DNA of 64,000 nucleotides from Talinum fruticosum (GCA_021018815.1 JAITYX010000033.1:4458001-4522000); one strand, 5' to 3'; counted from the stretch's first letter, positions 1 through 11,545 are shown. Notes: generated by a model not told the origin, from the sequence alone. Translations and numbers: made by a program.

Positions 1-220
1 TTATTGTAGTTTTATTATTCTGTATAAATTATTTATTTAGTTATTAGATAATTTTCTATGAATTTTAGTTATTGATTTTAATTTATATTTTCTGTTTTGT
101 TTTTAAGAGTAGTAAATTTAATTAGATTAAAACTTGCATGTTATTATATCTTTCCTCGTGGATTCGATCCCTACTTGCCCTTGCTATATTGTTTATTATA
201 AGTTTAAGTAGTGGTTTAAT

Positions 221-875
221 TTGTTGCTGTACGACAAGCTTAACGTAACCGATGGAGGACATGTTCAAAATAATTACTACGGCATCTTGCAAGAGGTTGT
301 TGAAGTTGAATATGTTGGTGAATCAATAAAAAGGTGTGTGCTGTTTAAATGCGATTGGTTTGACCCTAGTCGTCCTCGGGGAACTCGGTGCCATAAATTT
401 AGTTCGTATGTCGAAGTGCATCGTACAAGGCATTATCGTAAGTACGATCCTTTCATATTTGCTAGCACCGCAACTCAGGTGTATTATATGTCATATCCAC
501 AAGGGGTCCCTAGAGAAAACCGAATTGGTTCGTCGTAGTGGCATCAAAACCAAGGGCCGAGTTGATGACCAATATACTATTCCCCGTGCATTCCAAGAGG
601 ATAGTATGGGTACAGTCGATCCAATAATAGAAACTTTGCCGTAAACTTTGATTGATAACTCAAGCTCAGCAGAAGAATTAGTTGATGATGTTATTTTAAA
701 CCGAGAAGATGAGATTGAGGATGTTAGTGAAGAAGAGGAAGGTGAAGAAGATGAAGAAGGTGAATGGGATGATGATAACATCACCGATGACGAAGAAGAA
801 CATACCCTGTTCAATGATGCCGAAGAGGATAGTGAAGAAGATGATGATAACACCGATGATGAGGATGATGAGTAG
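221..875 (+). pseudogene. CACTA transposase C-terminus (DUF4216) with acidic tail, broken
   Basis: The first frame (221-538) reads a DUF4216 core: a YYGILQE segment, then VLFKCDW, then DPFIFASTATQVYY, the diagnostic order of this domain at the C-terminus of plant CACTA TNP2-like transposases. The frame is lost at about 510-535 and continues in another frame as KTKGRVDD. It then meets a TAA near 641 and runs on as a strongly acidic tail of Glu/Asp runs to a TAG at 873-875. The first listed codon is TTG, so the true start lies upstream in a missing exon or outside the window. One frameshift and one stop make this a pseudogene. The minus-strand serine-rich frame over the tail is only the complement of GAT/GAA repeats. 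Confidence 0.8.
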
Positions 876-1120
876 TTGATAATGTTCTTTTGTTGGGTTT
901 GTTTTATATTGTACAACTTTCATTTATGTTGTCATCGAATGAATTCTTATTAATGTAATAAAGGTGAAACAATTGAAGCGTAATTTATTCACATGCTTCG
1001 ATTTATATCTACGCTTACATGTTTATATGTTTACTATTATTTATATGTTGTTTTATATGAAATCACTTGAACCGTTGGATGTTTACTAATAGTGTGAATT
1101 ACTTGTTTATGTACGGAAAA

Positions 1121-2989
1121 ATGAAGAGAGGTAGAAGCGGAACCAAAAGATCAGCTACTCGGGAAGGGCTAGAAACACCACTACCGATGGGGAAGGTAAT
1201 GATGTCAGCACTTCTACCCCCTCTCAAAACCCTCGGAACCTTCAAACTCCTGCGGTGGAGCACTATCTCCACATTCCCCTCACAACCAAACTCCATTGGG
1301 GGTCATTTATTCCCAACCCTCCCTTTTTCCAACTCCCAAACTTCCCACACATGCAAAACCCACTGGGTGGGTCTTTCTTTCTAAACCCTCCATATTCTCG
1401 AGCAACCCCATATGTACTCAAACCCATCGAGTACATATGCATATCACCAATATGGTACAAATAATGTACCACGCATCCACGTTGGTTCCGAACAACGGCC
1501 ACCACAAATGCCTACAAATGAAGGACCAACTAATACAGGGAACGAGGATCCTTGTCTTCAATCAAGTAGCGCTAGCAGCTGAGAAAAGATCCGAATTGAG
1601 CCAAATGGTGAAGGGTAAGTGTGATAATAAATAATAAAATAAATTAAGCATATTAGTTATTACTTGAACTAACTATTTTATATGTTTATTGATTAGGTTC
1701 TACCCCATTGACAAAGTTGTAGGTACGATTTCCCACATCTTCCAAAGCAAGTACGATGGAGCTTGGCCTACATGGGGTAAAGTCCCTCGATCACAACGTG
1801 ATCGGTGGTTTTCTGAGTTTAAGGTAATGACAAATCATTAGTTTTCTCAAGTTCGGATAACATAATCACTTATTGTGCATGTTCGAACATTATATTATAA
1901 TTTCATAACTTATAAACTACGTTTTTATTCATATAGAAATTTTTCACTTGGTCTCCAACCGATGAAGTCCAAATCGAAGAAATTTTGAAAAGAAAGGCGG
2001 TGATCGCTTGAAGGACTTCATGCTCAAGGCGAGGAAAACTAAGAAGAAGCCGAAATGGTTGGGTGACAACTACTGGCGCGAGTCGCTCGAATATTGGGAA
2101 ACCGCTGAATACAAGAAGTTCCGCGAGCAAGCTCGGAAAAACCGTCATGCCGATCGGGGGACTTGGTTCATCACTCCATACTTGTGGCTCAATCCCTATG
2201 ACAGAGCATAAGCGGCGATTTGAACATACCCTTTTCTTATTGATTACGCATGCAACTCGTTAACATGTTCATATTGGTAAATTGATTCTCTACTAACTTG
2301 TTTTTAATTTTAGATGAAGGAGCTTAAAGGAGTTCAGCCTCTACCGACCCAACAATTTTCAAAAACGCACAAAACAAAAAGGACGAATGGGTGGACAAAA
2401 AATCCAAGGCCATTTACGTGAGTAACCATATATATGAATTCCGCATATTTTTCTATCTATTGTTTTCGTTAACAGCCTGTGATATTTACATGCCTCAAAT
2501 ATTTATATTATATTCAGGAGAAGTTTCAAAAAGAGTGGGAAGAGTTGCAAAACACTCAACCCACTCAAACTTCCGATGATGACCCCAACTCTTCCGAGGA
2601 TCATGTCCCCACCCCTTCACAACAAGAGTTGTGGGTCAAAGCCAATGCGAACAAGAAAGGTCGCATTTATGGACTTGGATCCGAGGCTAGAAACTTGAAA
2701 CCAACAACGCCCTTCAAATCACCGAAACCGTCTCACTGCAGATGACCCGGAATGGAGAGAAAAAGTGCATACTTTAAATTCTGAGGTACAGCAATGGATT
2801 GAGCATTGTCGGATGCTTGAGTTGCAAAATAGGCATCTTAAGGCACAGGTCGACAGTTTCGCTGAGCCAATAGCACGTATGAATGAATTTCTGCAGTCTC
2901 AGCAAGCATCCGGATCTCACCGTCGACCACCACAACCACAAGAGGAAGAGGATAAGGAAGAGGATGAGGATGAGGAAGAGGATGAGTGA
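1121..2989 (+). pseudogene. CACTA accessory transposase (Transposase_24 / Ptta-En-Spm), spliced, broken
   Basis: An ATG at 1121 opens a low-complexity N-terminus that slips frame. A Tyr/Pro/Asn-rich stretch from about 1410 leads to RIEPNGEG, interrupted by one TGA. Splicing a GTAAGT...TAG intron (1615-1696) joins this to FYPIDKVVGTI and WPTWGKVP..RWFSEFK, the signature of Transposase_24. A second intron (1824-1936) leads to KFFTWSPTDE, then two frameshifts (about 1990-2000 and at the G run near 2155) before SLHTCGSIPMTEHKRRF. Later exons give EKFQKEWEEL (about 2520) and a terminal coiled coil with Gln- and Glu-rich tail (2762-2989). In intact CACTA elements this protein is thought to bind subterminal repeats, such as those at 3300-3660. 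This copy cannot encode it. Confidence 0.75.
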
Positions 2990-3297
2990 ATTCAAATGTG
3001 AACTTTTGTATATATTGGTGATCACCACTTTGCAAACTATTTCAATGTGTTTGAGGTTTCTTGCGAGTTATTGTTTGTTTGTTGTGTTGAACTTGTGAAT
3101 TTGTTTTAAGTATGTTATGGTTGTTGATGATGTTGAACATGTAAGTTGGATTTGTATATCCAACTTTGATGAATTATTTGTGGTCGGCATATGTAAATGC
3201 CAAATGTAAGTGTCACATATGTGAATGGTGGATTTGTATATCCATTCACAATTTTCTGTACTAGGGTAATGAATAATTAGAAAATAATATTCAGAAT

Positions 3298-3681
3298 TTT
3301 TGACGGAACAACGACGGATCAGCGACGAACAGTACTCAATCGGCGACGGAAAGTAGCGACGGAAAACCCCATATTCCGTCGCTAATTAGCAACGGATTTC
3401 AACGACGGAATTAGGGGATTGTACGTCGCCGATTCAGCGACGGAAATCCCTCACTTCCGTCGCTAAATCAGCGACGGAATGTCGTTCCGTCGCTGATTTC
3501 CATCAGCTACGTAAATGGTATCCGTCGCTGAATTGAAAATTTCCGTCGCTGATATTTAGCGACTGTTTTTCAGCGACGGAAGAGTTCCGTCGCTAATTCC
3601 GTCGGTAATTCCGAAATTCCGTCGCTATTTGCCGACATTCCGTCGCTATTTCCGTTGCAAATTTGCAGTTTTCTAGTAGTG
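3298..3681. repeat. CACTA subterminal repeat array and terminal inverted repeat
   Basis: About 360 bp packed with copies of a motif close to AGCGACGGA and its complement TCCGTCGCT, alternating in orientation so that local hairpins form. The array ends in the CACTA terminus at 3671-3681. In CACTA elements such arrays are binding sites for the element's own transposase subunits. The block is non-coding; the short minus-strand frame at 3570-3764 crosses the element's end and is not a gene. Confidence 0.85.
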
Positions 3682-4091
3682 TTATTCCATGAAATTGTAA
3701 TATTAACAATATCACTAATAGCACAAACATTAATAATAATTTTAATAATACAATCAAATAACATCCATTTATAATGATATTAATTACTGGTAGAACCGCT
3801 CGAAATAATGTTCGATAAGTCCATGTTTATTAATCTAGGGTATATGATTTTGATTAACTATTTAAAATATAAATTACTTACTAAGGATTATTATATGAGC
3901 TGTAGATATACATGTGTATTTTTTTTCACGGTTAAATAACACTCAAGTTTTGGGGTATTTTAAGAATAAGGTGACACTCAATTTTGACTAACTTTGTGAT
4001 TCAAATGTCAATTTTGCATATATGATAGCCCCATGAAAGGAAGAAAAGCGGCTTAAAATGTTCCACTTATGAGCAGTGCGCCTTAGCTTAC

Positions 4092-4305
4092 GAAAAGAGT
4101 TACTCGTGGCATTGCTAAATGATAAAAAAAAAAAAAAAGTCACACAAATATGTAAATAATAAATTAATATCGTGAGATATGATTTTTTAACAGTCCACTA
4201 CCCTGAAATTTAAAAAGTAGGGTAGTAAACTGTTAAAAAATAATATCTCAAGCTACTAATTTATTATTTACGAAACATAAGGGACTTTTTTGTCATTTGC
4301 CGATA
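4092..4305. repeat. Long imperfect hairpin, MITE-like
   Basis: The two arms, roughly 4092-4205 and 4216-4305, are reverse complements over most of their length. The inner parts, TTTTTTAACAGTCCACTACCCT and AGGGTAGTAAACTGTTAAAAAA, differ at only a few positions. The outer parts, ending CTAAATGATAAAAA and TTTTTGTCATTTGC, also pair; the left arm is lengthened by a poly-A run. The spacer is about 10 bp. This fits a foldback or MITE-type element. No clear target duplication was found, so the superfamily is unassigned. Confidence 0.6.
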
Positions 4306-4879
4306 CCAAATGGAAGTAAAGTGGCAATATTTCGCGAAAAACACATGTCGAAAGATAGGGAAATGTTCTCTCTTTAATTAAATAGTGCAATGGGAGTTGA
4401 GTAAGGAGAGAAGATCAAATACCTTGAATTGAGGGATTATGCGCGACCGTCAAGATAGCCGAGGAAACAAACTCATACAATAAGGAAGGATCTACTATCA
4501 TTTCAAGATCTTCTTGTACTCGCTTATAAAAGCAAGCTACGTGCATCATTCATGGTAAACCTCTCTAGATAATCATTTTAGGTCCTGTTTCATTTAGCTT
4601 TATCTTACAAGTGAGTCTCGGTTTTTCCGATTCATTTTTCAAACTAATGCTCTCGAAGTAAGAGACTCAAGTTACTCTTTATATTGTGAAAAATCAGAAT
4701 TGACTTCCAAAGTGTAAATATATTTGGCTAAATCAACTTTGGAAACCTTGAGGAAATATTCAATTACCTCCCGAGGATTTGTCTCCCCATTGTCCGAGTT
4801 GTCGAGTCCGACTCGGATTCAGCTTCCGAGTCTCATAGAGCCATCGGACATTTTTGAATCGTCCGAGTCTTCATCTTCT

Positions 4880-5887
4880 TCAAATGAATCTTCATCACTC
4901 TAAGTGGCTATCATAGCCTTCTTCTTCTTTCTATCCCTCTTTCTCCTTGGACAGTCTTTAACTATGTGATCTTTGCTGCCACATTCTAAACACCCGGAGT
5001 TCTTAGTTAAAGATAACTTTGAAGGAGATGAGTGTTTACCTTTTCTATCTTTCTTATAGAACTCTTCCCTTGGCCTCTTTATCCCATTTCTTGTGCTTCA
5101 TCATTTTTTGAAGCCTCGAGCAATGAGTGCCATGGGATCTTCTTCCGAATCCGAGGAACTCGGATTTTCTCCTCTCGCTTTCGATGCCTTCAGCGCAATA
5201 TTATTTTTAGTGCCGACTTCGGCATCCTCTTCTTCCGAGATGGATTTCATGGGTAAGTAGCTTCCCAATTAGTTCGTCCGACTTTAGTTGTTAGAGGTTC
5301 CGAGCTTCCTCAATGGCTGTCATCTTGGGACCCCATCTTCTCTTGGGTAGACTCCTTAGGATTTTTATACACATCTCTTCATAGGAAATCTTTCTACCCG
5401 GAGATTTGAGATTGTTTGTAATCTCGGTGAAGCGTATAAACATTTGAGTGATGTTTTCTTCGGCTCCATCTTGAACAGCTCTTATTTTTTAAGATATTGA
5501 CTTATCTTCGCTTGTCTTACTTGGCTGGTACCTTCATATGTGTTGACAAGAGTGTCCCACACATCTTTGGTCGTGTCACAAGTCGACATTCTGTTGTATT
5601 CTTCCGAGCTGATGGCACACATCAGAATGTTCATCGCTTTAAAGTTCTTTCTAACCTTTTCCGCCTCTTAAGTGGTATATTCGAACTTTGCTTTAGGCAC
5701 GGGTCTTGTATCTTCCATCTTCATTAGAATGTATTTGCCTTCTTGTATGATGTTCCATACATCTTCATCATGATCCAGATAGAAAACATTCCATGTGTTT
5801 CTTCCAAGTGTACAAAATTTGATCCTTTGAACTTTAGTGGTCCGCTAGAAGATCTTCCTTCATCGAACTCTCCGTTGTTCTAAGCCA
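4880..5887 (-). pseudogene. gag: Copia gag (UBN2 type) with CCHC zinc knuckle, broken
   Basis: Reading the minus strand from an ATG at 5887, about 60 bases from the primer site, successive frames give the classic Copia gag order: a VRKNFKAMNILMCAIS segment, KDVWDTLVNTYEGTSQVRQ, ITQMFIRFTEITNNLKS, KILRSLPKRRW and TAIEEARNL. A CX2CX4HX4C zinc knuckle follows (CLECGSKDHIVKDC, coded by 4951-4992) with a basic Arg/Lys stretch after it. Gag packages element RNA; the knuckle binds nucleic acid. Several in-frame stops and frame changes occur, including one two codons after the ATG, so it is dead. An acidic Ser/Asp-rich segment lies beyond the knuckle, as in related gags. Confidence 0.8.
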
Positions 5888-5930
5888 TTTGATCTTTAGA
5901 CCTTTGGATTGTTAGATCTTTTCTAAAAGG

Positions 5931-5947
5931 CCGGGCTCGATACCAAT
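5931..5947 (-). promoter_or_regulatory. Primer-binding site of Copia fragment A
   Basis: The reverse complement reads TTGGTATCGAGCCCGG, close to the initiator tRNA-Met complement TGGTATCAGAGC used by Copia elements. It sits directly beside the LTR end (TTTCA, at 5948 on the + strand), so it fixes both the LTR boundary and the minus orientation. Confidence 0.75.
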
Positions 5948-6795
5948 TGAAAGTTTTCTTAGTCACCCTAGAGGGGGCTGAATAGGGTGATGAGGAGATT
6001 TAAACAAACCTCGGAAGATTAAAGCTTGAAAGGAGTAATCAAGACAATCCGAGTTTAGATTAGACTCGGAAAAGTGTGAACTCAATTATACGTAGAAACC
6101 CTCCCGGGGTAGAAAACCACAGACCAGTGTTAATCAAAGCACCAAGTTAAATCCATTATTTTGAATCCACAAAATATAGCAGATCAGCTCAATCGAATTG
6201 CTCCCTTAAATAATTCCTTACAGAGTTTTCCTAGACTTAGAAGCTCCCTTATCCGATCTAGTACTTCCTAACCGAGGTAACCTTTACAGACTAGGGAGAA
6301 GCGAGGCTGCGTTAACCCTTATAACTCAGTCAACGGACCTTACTCAAAAAGTAAGAAATAATATGTAACCGATTACAAGACTTTATAACTCGTAAAGTAT
6401 GTTAGGAGTTGTAAATAGAAGATTGATGAGACCCTAACATGTCCAACTTAAACTAGTAAATAGAGATGGTCGGTTGCATCGAGAAAACTTATTACCCAAG
6501 CCCACTTTCATGTTACAATGACTTTTGCTTAAGTAATGTGTATTGATAATAATTCCAGCAATCTTTAAGTCTTGAGAGTTGGCTTCTATTTATAGATGAC
6601 CAAGCGGATTAGCCGTTGTGACTATCTTCCGAATACGAGTCCTTTGTGACCGTTGTAACGGTTCTTCCGAGTCGTTCGAAAAGATCCGTTGAGATGTCCG
6701 AGGCTGCCATTGTAGTGGGAAGGAAGGAACTTCCGGGATATGGGTACTAGGAAATCAAGCCTTGTGTCCGGGTCAATGGGTTAGAATTGAAGCCC
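5948..6795 (-). repeat. Sirevirus-like LTR copy A, truncated
   Basis: Family landmarks seen in all copies are present: CACCCTA...TAGGGTG just inside the end (5964-5989), the stretch with the paired CCGAGT/ACTCGG motifs, a purine-rich block near 6100, and a TATA-like box in reverse complement near 6590 (CTATTTATAG). The U3 side is missing beyond about 6795, where opposite-strand sequence of element B begins. Confidence 0.75.
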
Positions 6796-7450
6796 CCTTC
6801 ACCTCCTCCTCATACTCGGACTTAGATTCCCCTATCTCTCCCTCCTCCACCCGATGGTGCATCCACCTCGTAACCACCTCCTGCAGCCTCGGCTACCTTG
6901 TCTACAGTCTTGATAAACAAGATCTCCTCCATGACCGAAGAATTTCGGGCCAATCTCCGTTCCTACAAAAATGTTCTTCAAAGTCCGGTCATCAACCGGA
7001 AAATGGCTCGATCTCGGATCCGAGACCACTAGGTTCTACTCCTCGAGATGAAGGGCCTAATCAAGGAGCAACAAGAACAACTTTAGCTCCTCCGAGAAAG
7101 GAGATCCAAGGCTGCTCAGGACCTACAAAGATCGGAAACTTCGAGGAGTCCTCGAGCCCCGCCAAGTCCCCTTCCATAGAGGTTGAAAAAGAAGAAGAAG
7201 TTGCGGCTGAAGCAGCTCAACTCGAGGAAAAAGAGGAAGAGAAGAAGGAAGAAGAAAAGAAGGAGGAAGCCGCTCAGCAAGAGGGACCAGTGCTGAAGTC
7301 CCCGAACCGGAACCGATTAGCTCAAACAGCAGTTTGGGTGGGTCGAAGACCCTATGGATATTGGTCGGTTCACAGTGGTCAAAACGGAAGAAGCACCTCC
7401 CTTCGCAGTATTCCGGGACGATGAACCCCTAGATGACTTAGTTTTGGGCT
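6796..7450 (+). pseudogene. Extra 3' ORF of Sirevirus-like element (env-like position), broken
   Basis: No single frame spans it. One frame gives MTEEFRANLRSYKNVLQ, then EMKGLIKEQQEQL and LLRERRSKAAQDLQ, a coiled-coil-like segment. A second gives a Glu/Lys/Ala-rich run (about 7180-7280), and a third gives MDIGRFTVVKTEEAPPF and ends LDDLVLG with a TAG near 7450. The same ELK..IK..L..QRSKA pattern recurs on the minus strand at about 62050, in the same position relative to a purine tract and LTR, so it is a real element gene. I see no membrane segment that would prove an envelope. Its function is unknown. Confidence 0.55.
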
Positions 7451-8111
7451 AGTCAATTAGAACCGAAGTGCTACCGGATATCCCGGTGCTGTCGCCGCCA
7501 CGGTCCTCAACGTCATCCCAAGCCTACCAACGCATGCGCACTGCAAACTCATCCACTTCAGCACCCTCGGTACCCCCAGCACCCCCGCCTTAATTTCTTC
7601 TCTTTAGTTTTCTTTTTGTTTTTTCTAAACATCAACTATATCTTCTTGATGTGTTCTTCCCTAGTTTTGTTTTTGTTTTTGTTGAAAGGCAAGGGGAGAA
7701 CAATAGAAAAATTGATGTTGTTTATATTTAGAGGAGCTCATCCTCTTTCTTGTATTTTTTTTTCTTGTATATATGAATGAATTTTCTTTCTTTGAGCGAG
7801 AATTCTTTCCGAGTTAACTCTTTCTCGATTCGATCTCTTATTATTTATTTTCTACTCGATATATCTCGTTCATATTTTTTATTGTTCCGCTCCGATATAG
7901 TTGTTCATATTTTGTCTTTACTAAATGTGTTATCCACATAAATGTTCTAAGTAGTGATAGTATCTCCAATGCCTTTTCCGAGTATGCAATACACTTCACT
8001 CAGTACTTCTTATTTTGATATGTTCTATCGAGTAAGAATGAAAACTCATGATTTACACCGACAAAGTTTCTATCTCGAGTGTGGAATGCCTTTCATCGAA
8101 AAGGGGGAGAT

Positions 8112-9534
8112 TGATGACTCGGACTCGAATCTAAATCATTCCGAGTACTACATGAAGACTCGGTACAAACCTCATTCCTCCTAAGTTTTGATTACAAGTC
8201 ATTCTGAGTTTTATAGAAACTCTCGTATAAGTTTTCATTCGTTTTTGACTCGACTTAGAAAACACATACTTGTATATCTTCTGCATTAGTGTTTCGACTC
8301 ACTCGGACAAGCACTCGATTTATCGCATGTTCAAATAATCTCTCTAACACTTTTATCTAAGTTCGACTACATATATCAATGCAAAGTGAATTACAACGTT
8401 AATTCCTCTCTTTAACTCAGTATTGTTTGTTTGTGAATTATTTGTCCGGATCAAGTCTTTATACTCGATGTTTTCACTCTTTTAACTTGATCTTTCTTAG
8501 GACTGGCTTTGATGGAATTTGAGTATAATGAATATTAGACTCGGAAAATTCCACTCTTCTCAGCCTAAGATAATTATGCACTTAATTGTCTTAATTAAAT
8601 TATTATTTGTGCCTAATCTTGGATCAAACTATTTTATACTTTGAGAACCAAAGTGGTTTACTTTTTATCTCATTTTTGAATTACAAAAGTAACCGGCTTC
8701 AAGCTGTCAATTACCAGCAGACAAGGCTTATCTACTTCGAACAAGGCTCGGACGCCGTGTCGTGGTTGTTTGTTTCCAACATTGGAAAACTTCAAAGCTA
8801 AGCTCAACGATGGTTTCCACCTTACTTTTCGGACATCACCAGTTGCACAATGTTCACATCCCAACGAATCTTTTCCGAGCGACTTAGAAGAGCCGTTACA
8901 ACGGCTAGGAAAGATTTCTATTCGAACCGAAACACAACGAGTGACTCGCTTGGTCATCTATAAATAGAAGCCACTTCACAAGACTTGAAGATTGCTGAAC
9001 ACATTGCTGAACTATATCTCTTAGTATAATACTTATTCAATCTTTTTCTTACAACTCCAAGTTTGTACTTAATACTTTTCCGAGTTGTAAAGTCATGTAA
9101 TCAGTCACATACTTTTCTTAATTTCGAGTAAGGTTCCTTGACCGAGCCGTAAGGGTTAACTCAGCTCAGCTTGTCCTTAGTTATAAAGGTTACCTTAGTT
9201 AGGAAGTACTATATCGGATAAGGGAAATTATGAGTCTAGGAAAACTCTTTAAGGAATTGTTTAAGGGAGCAATTCCGGTTAAGTCGATCTGTTGTATTTT
9301 GAGGATTCAAAGTAGTGGATTTGACTTGGTGCTTGGATTAGCACTGTCTCGTGGTTTTGTGCCTCAGGAGGGTTTCCACATATATCCGAGTATACACTTT
9401 TCCGAGTCCAATCTAGACTCATATTCTCTTGTTCATTCTTTTCAAGCTTAAAGTTTCTAAGTTTGTTAAAATTTCCTTATCACCCTATTCAACCCCCTCT
9501 AGGGTGACGATGACTCTCCAAGAGCAAACCTTCA
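8112..9534 (+). repeat. Sirevirus-like LTR copy B, full length (1.42 kb)
   Basis: It starts TGATGACTC directly after the purine tract and ends CCTTCA at 9534. A TATA-like box (TATAAATA) lies at 8959-8966, followed by the conserved R/U5 segment and the CACCCTA...TAGGGTG inverted repeat (9481-9507). It is the best complete reference copy for the five LTRs of this family in the window. Confidence 0.8.
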
Positions 9535-9618
9535 TTTAACAAATTAAAAAAACTCACAACTTAAATGTTCAAGTCTCACCCTCTTAATAAGTGACACATT
9601 CCCCACTCGGAGTCGCCA
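9535..9618 (-). promoter_or_regulatory. Leader remnant and primer-binding site of a Tat-type Gypsy
   Basis: The reverse complement of 9599-9618 reads TGGCGACTCCGAGTGGGGAA, the form of primer site seen in Tat/Ogre-type Gypsy elements, which is complementary to the end of a tRNA-Arg type. The remaining 60 bases match the leader next to the 5' LTR of the large element (about 30860-30900). The rest of this element is missing to the left, cut by Copia fragment B. Confidence 0.65.
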
Positions 9619-11545
9619 GTATAGAAACCATCGGCCTTGTCCGTCCGCTCCGTAGAGGGAGCCGAGTGACCGCGCTTCCTCAAGAATGTCAAGTCTCTTT
9701 TCCGAAGATGATTTTGAAAGATGGTTTTGAATGTTTATTAGAAATGGATATGCATCTCTTATTGAGATTTCCAATTTTTGTAATTTAATTTAGAATAGTT
9801 TAAGTAAAGTAGCATTTGGCAATTTTATTAATCATTTTAAAAATTATTTTTAGAAACCTCGGGATATTATTTTGTGATTTGGGAAAATGACAAAAATTAG
9901 GTTTATTTCTACCGCAAGACTTATGGGCCAAAACAGTGTGAAAACAATGGTTTGGACCAAAGCCTTGTATGGTGACCGTTCGGCACCAGCCATGGGCCGT
10001 GACTCGAGGAACTTAGTCTCGGTCCATGGCTTAAAATGTCAGAAATGAAATTTGATTATTGCTATTTTAAATCGAAATTCTAAATAGCAATTTAAGGAGA
10101 AATAAAAAGGAAAATAATAGTCGCCAATTAATTTTGAAAAAAAACTAACAAAAATAAAAGAAGACTCTTCCAATCTTAGTATGGGAAAACTAAGCTTAAA
10201 AGAGGTTTAAAATTGGATTCCATCAGTGTAGAACCGAGAATCTAGATTCGGGGATGAAGGTATAAAACGTAGGGACAAACCCTTCCATTCCGCCCGTCAA
10301 CGGATAGCCTTTACTAGTTTGAGATGTGAGTTTAAGAAACATGTTTCAGGCAAGCATACAACATACCAATACTAGAATTTAAATCAACCAAGGCACGCAA
10401 ATAAATCAATAAAATAAATAAGAAAACAATAAAGAAAAGCGATAAAGAAAAGCAAAAAGGAAAGCGATAAAAATAAATTACAATGGGCAGGGAAGAATTT
10501 AAAACAATTACATCTTTGTATCCACAATACGTAAAGAGATAAAATGCAATAATTAAATAAATCGTTAAAACCAAGAAGGAAATGAACACCCTCAGGTTGT
10601 CCCACCTGCCGATCTTAATCTCGAACCGGATCTAGAAGTGTGACAAGTGGTGAACGAGTATTGAAAGCAGCTTTTGTGAATTTTATGGAGGTAGAATGAT
10701 GTATGAGAATGAAAATGATGAAGATTGGGGGAATGAATATCGGTATTGTAGTGAGGATTAGCTGAAAGGAAGCCAAGAGATCGGAATACCTTACAGACAT
10801 TTAGTAGCTCTTAACTATATTTCAGCGAGTGTTTTACCTAGGAAAATGGCCCTCTCTCGGTTATTCAACAACATAAGAAATGGTCATTGCTAAATGAGAT
10901 GTTGAGGTCTCTATTTATAGAGAAGAGAGTAGGTCACAAAATGACCTAAGGAGTAGCTAAACAGCCGTCCAAAATACAATAATGAACCGGCTAAAAAATA
11001 AGAAAAAATCGGACTAAATCTTTTGAACCGAAATCCCAAGGACAAGGCCAAGAATCGCGGCACCGGCCAAAAACGATGTCGTTTGGTCAAAGTACCCTTC
11101 CGTGTTGTAGCTAGTCTCTAGAGTAAAACACAGCGCGTTGGTAAAAAACACCATGAAGCACGGCGTCGACCAAATACGCCATTGTTTTGTGCAGTTGGCT
11201 TCCGTTTCCCAAGTACAAACAAATTGAGTTTCGCGGCTCGATTGGACGCTAAAGACGAAATGTAGTGTTTAGTAGGCAGTGAGGCTTGATGCACGGTGCT
11301 GGCCAAAGTTTGACATTAGCGTTGACCCAAGCTTGGACCGGCTGAAAAAAAGGGTTTGTGGGCCGCCCAAAGCAAATAAGGTTGATTTTTGGTGCGAAGG
11401 GTTTTTGTGGTTTATTGGCTTCCGTCATGCCAATCGGACTCCACCAAGATCCGAATCCGTAAACAGGACTGGGATTTTATCATTGGGCTGACAAAATAAA
11501 ATACGAAATAAAAGAGATAAGAGTGACATGTTTTCGGTGTCTACG
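9619..11545 (-). repeat. Tat-type Gypsy LTR copy 1 (5' LTR of a truncated element)
   Basis: It aligns along its length with the LTRs at 14244-16233 and 30923-32725. Shared landmarks include ACTAACAAAAATAAAA, the block around ACGTAGGGACAAACCC, and the terminal GGTGTCTAC (minus-strand start CGTAGACACC, consensus TGTAGACACC). A TATA-like box lies at 10912-10919 in reverse complement. The short frames on both strands here, which include poly-Asn/Leu and low-complexity peptides, are not genes. Confidence 0.8.

Larger units (their letters stand above)
1..3681 (+). mobile_element. CACTA (En/Spm) DNA transposon, 3' part, left end outside window
   Basis: The right end is read directly: the sequence at 3671-3681 is the reverse complement of CACTACTAGAA, the terminal motif of plant CACTA elements. 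It is preceded by a dense block of short GACGGA/TCCGTC motifs in both orientations. Inside lie a DUF4216-type transposase C-terminus and a Transposase_24-type gene in the same orientation, the gene order known for plant CACTA elements. The trinucleotide TTA follows the end and would be the target duplication, but the left end is outside the window so this cannot be tested. Both genes are broken, so the copy is not autonomous. Confidence 0.85.
4570..6795 (-). mobile_element. Sirevirus-like Copia fragment A: gag, primer site and 5' LTR
   Basis: On the minus strand the order is LTR (5948 rightwards), a tRNA-Met-type primer site (RC of 5931-5947, reading TTGGTATCGAGCC), then gag. The LTR end matches four other copies in this window. 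Homology to them fades near 6740-6795, where the element meets fragment B in the opposite orientation. Protease, integrase, RT and the other LTR are absent. The Copia assignment rests on the UBN2-type gag. The Sirevirus-like label is inferred from the LTR end, the purine-tract arrangement and the extra 3' ORF of its relatives. Confidence 0.75.
6796..9534 (+). mobile_element. Sirevirus-like Copia fragment B: 3' ORF, purine tracts and 3' LTR
   Basis: The + strand carries, in order, the end of an extra ORF after pol, a roughly 500-bp T-rich 3' leader with purine tracts (AAGGCAAGGGGAGAA near 7690 and AAAAGGGGGAGATTG at 8098-8112), and a full-length LTR, 8112-9534. Several purine tracts before the 3' LTR are a described trait of sireviruses. 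The gag-pol part is missing. The right end is followed by TTTAA, and the next DNA is the leader of a Tat-type Gypsy, so B probably inserted there. Confidence 0.75.

Noticed and set aside
491..916. Long minus-strand serine-rich ORF
   Set aside because: It is the complement of the GAT/GAA-rich acidic tail of the CACTA transposase; no domain and no splice or promoter context.
6762..7424. 220-codon ORF as an intact host gene
   Set aside because: It mixes frames of the degenerate Sirevirus-like 3' ORF. The coherent segments fall in different frames, and a relative is found next to another LTR copy.
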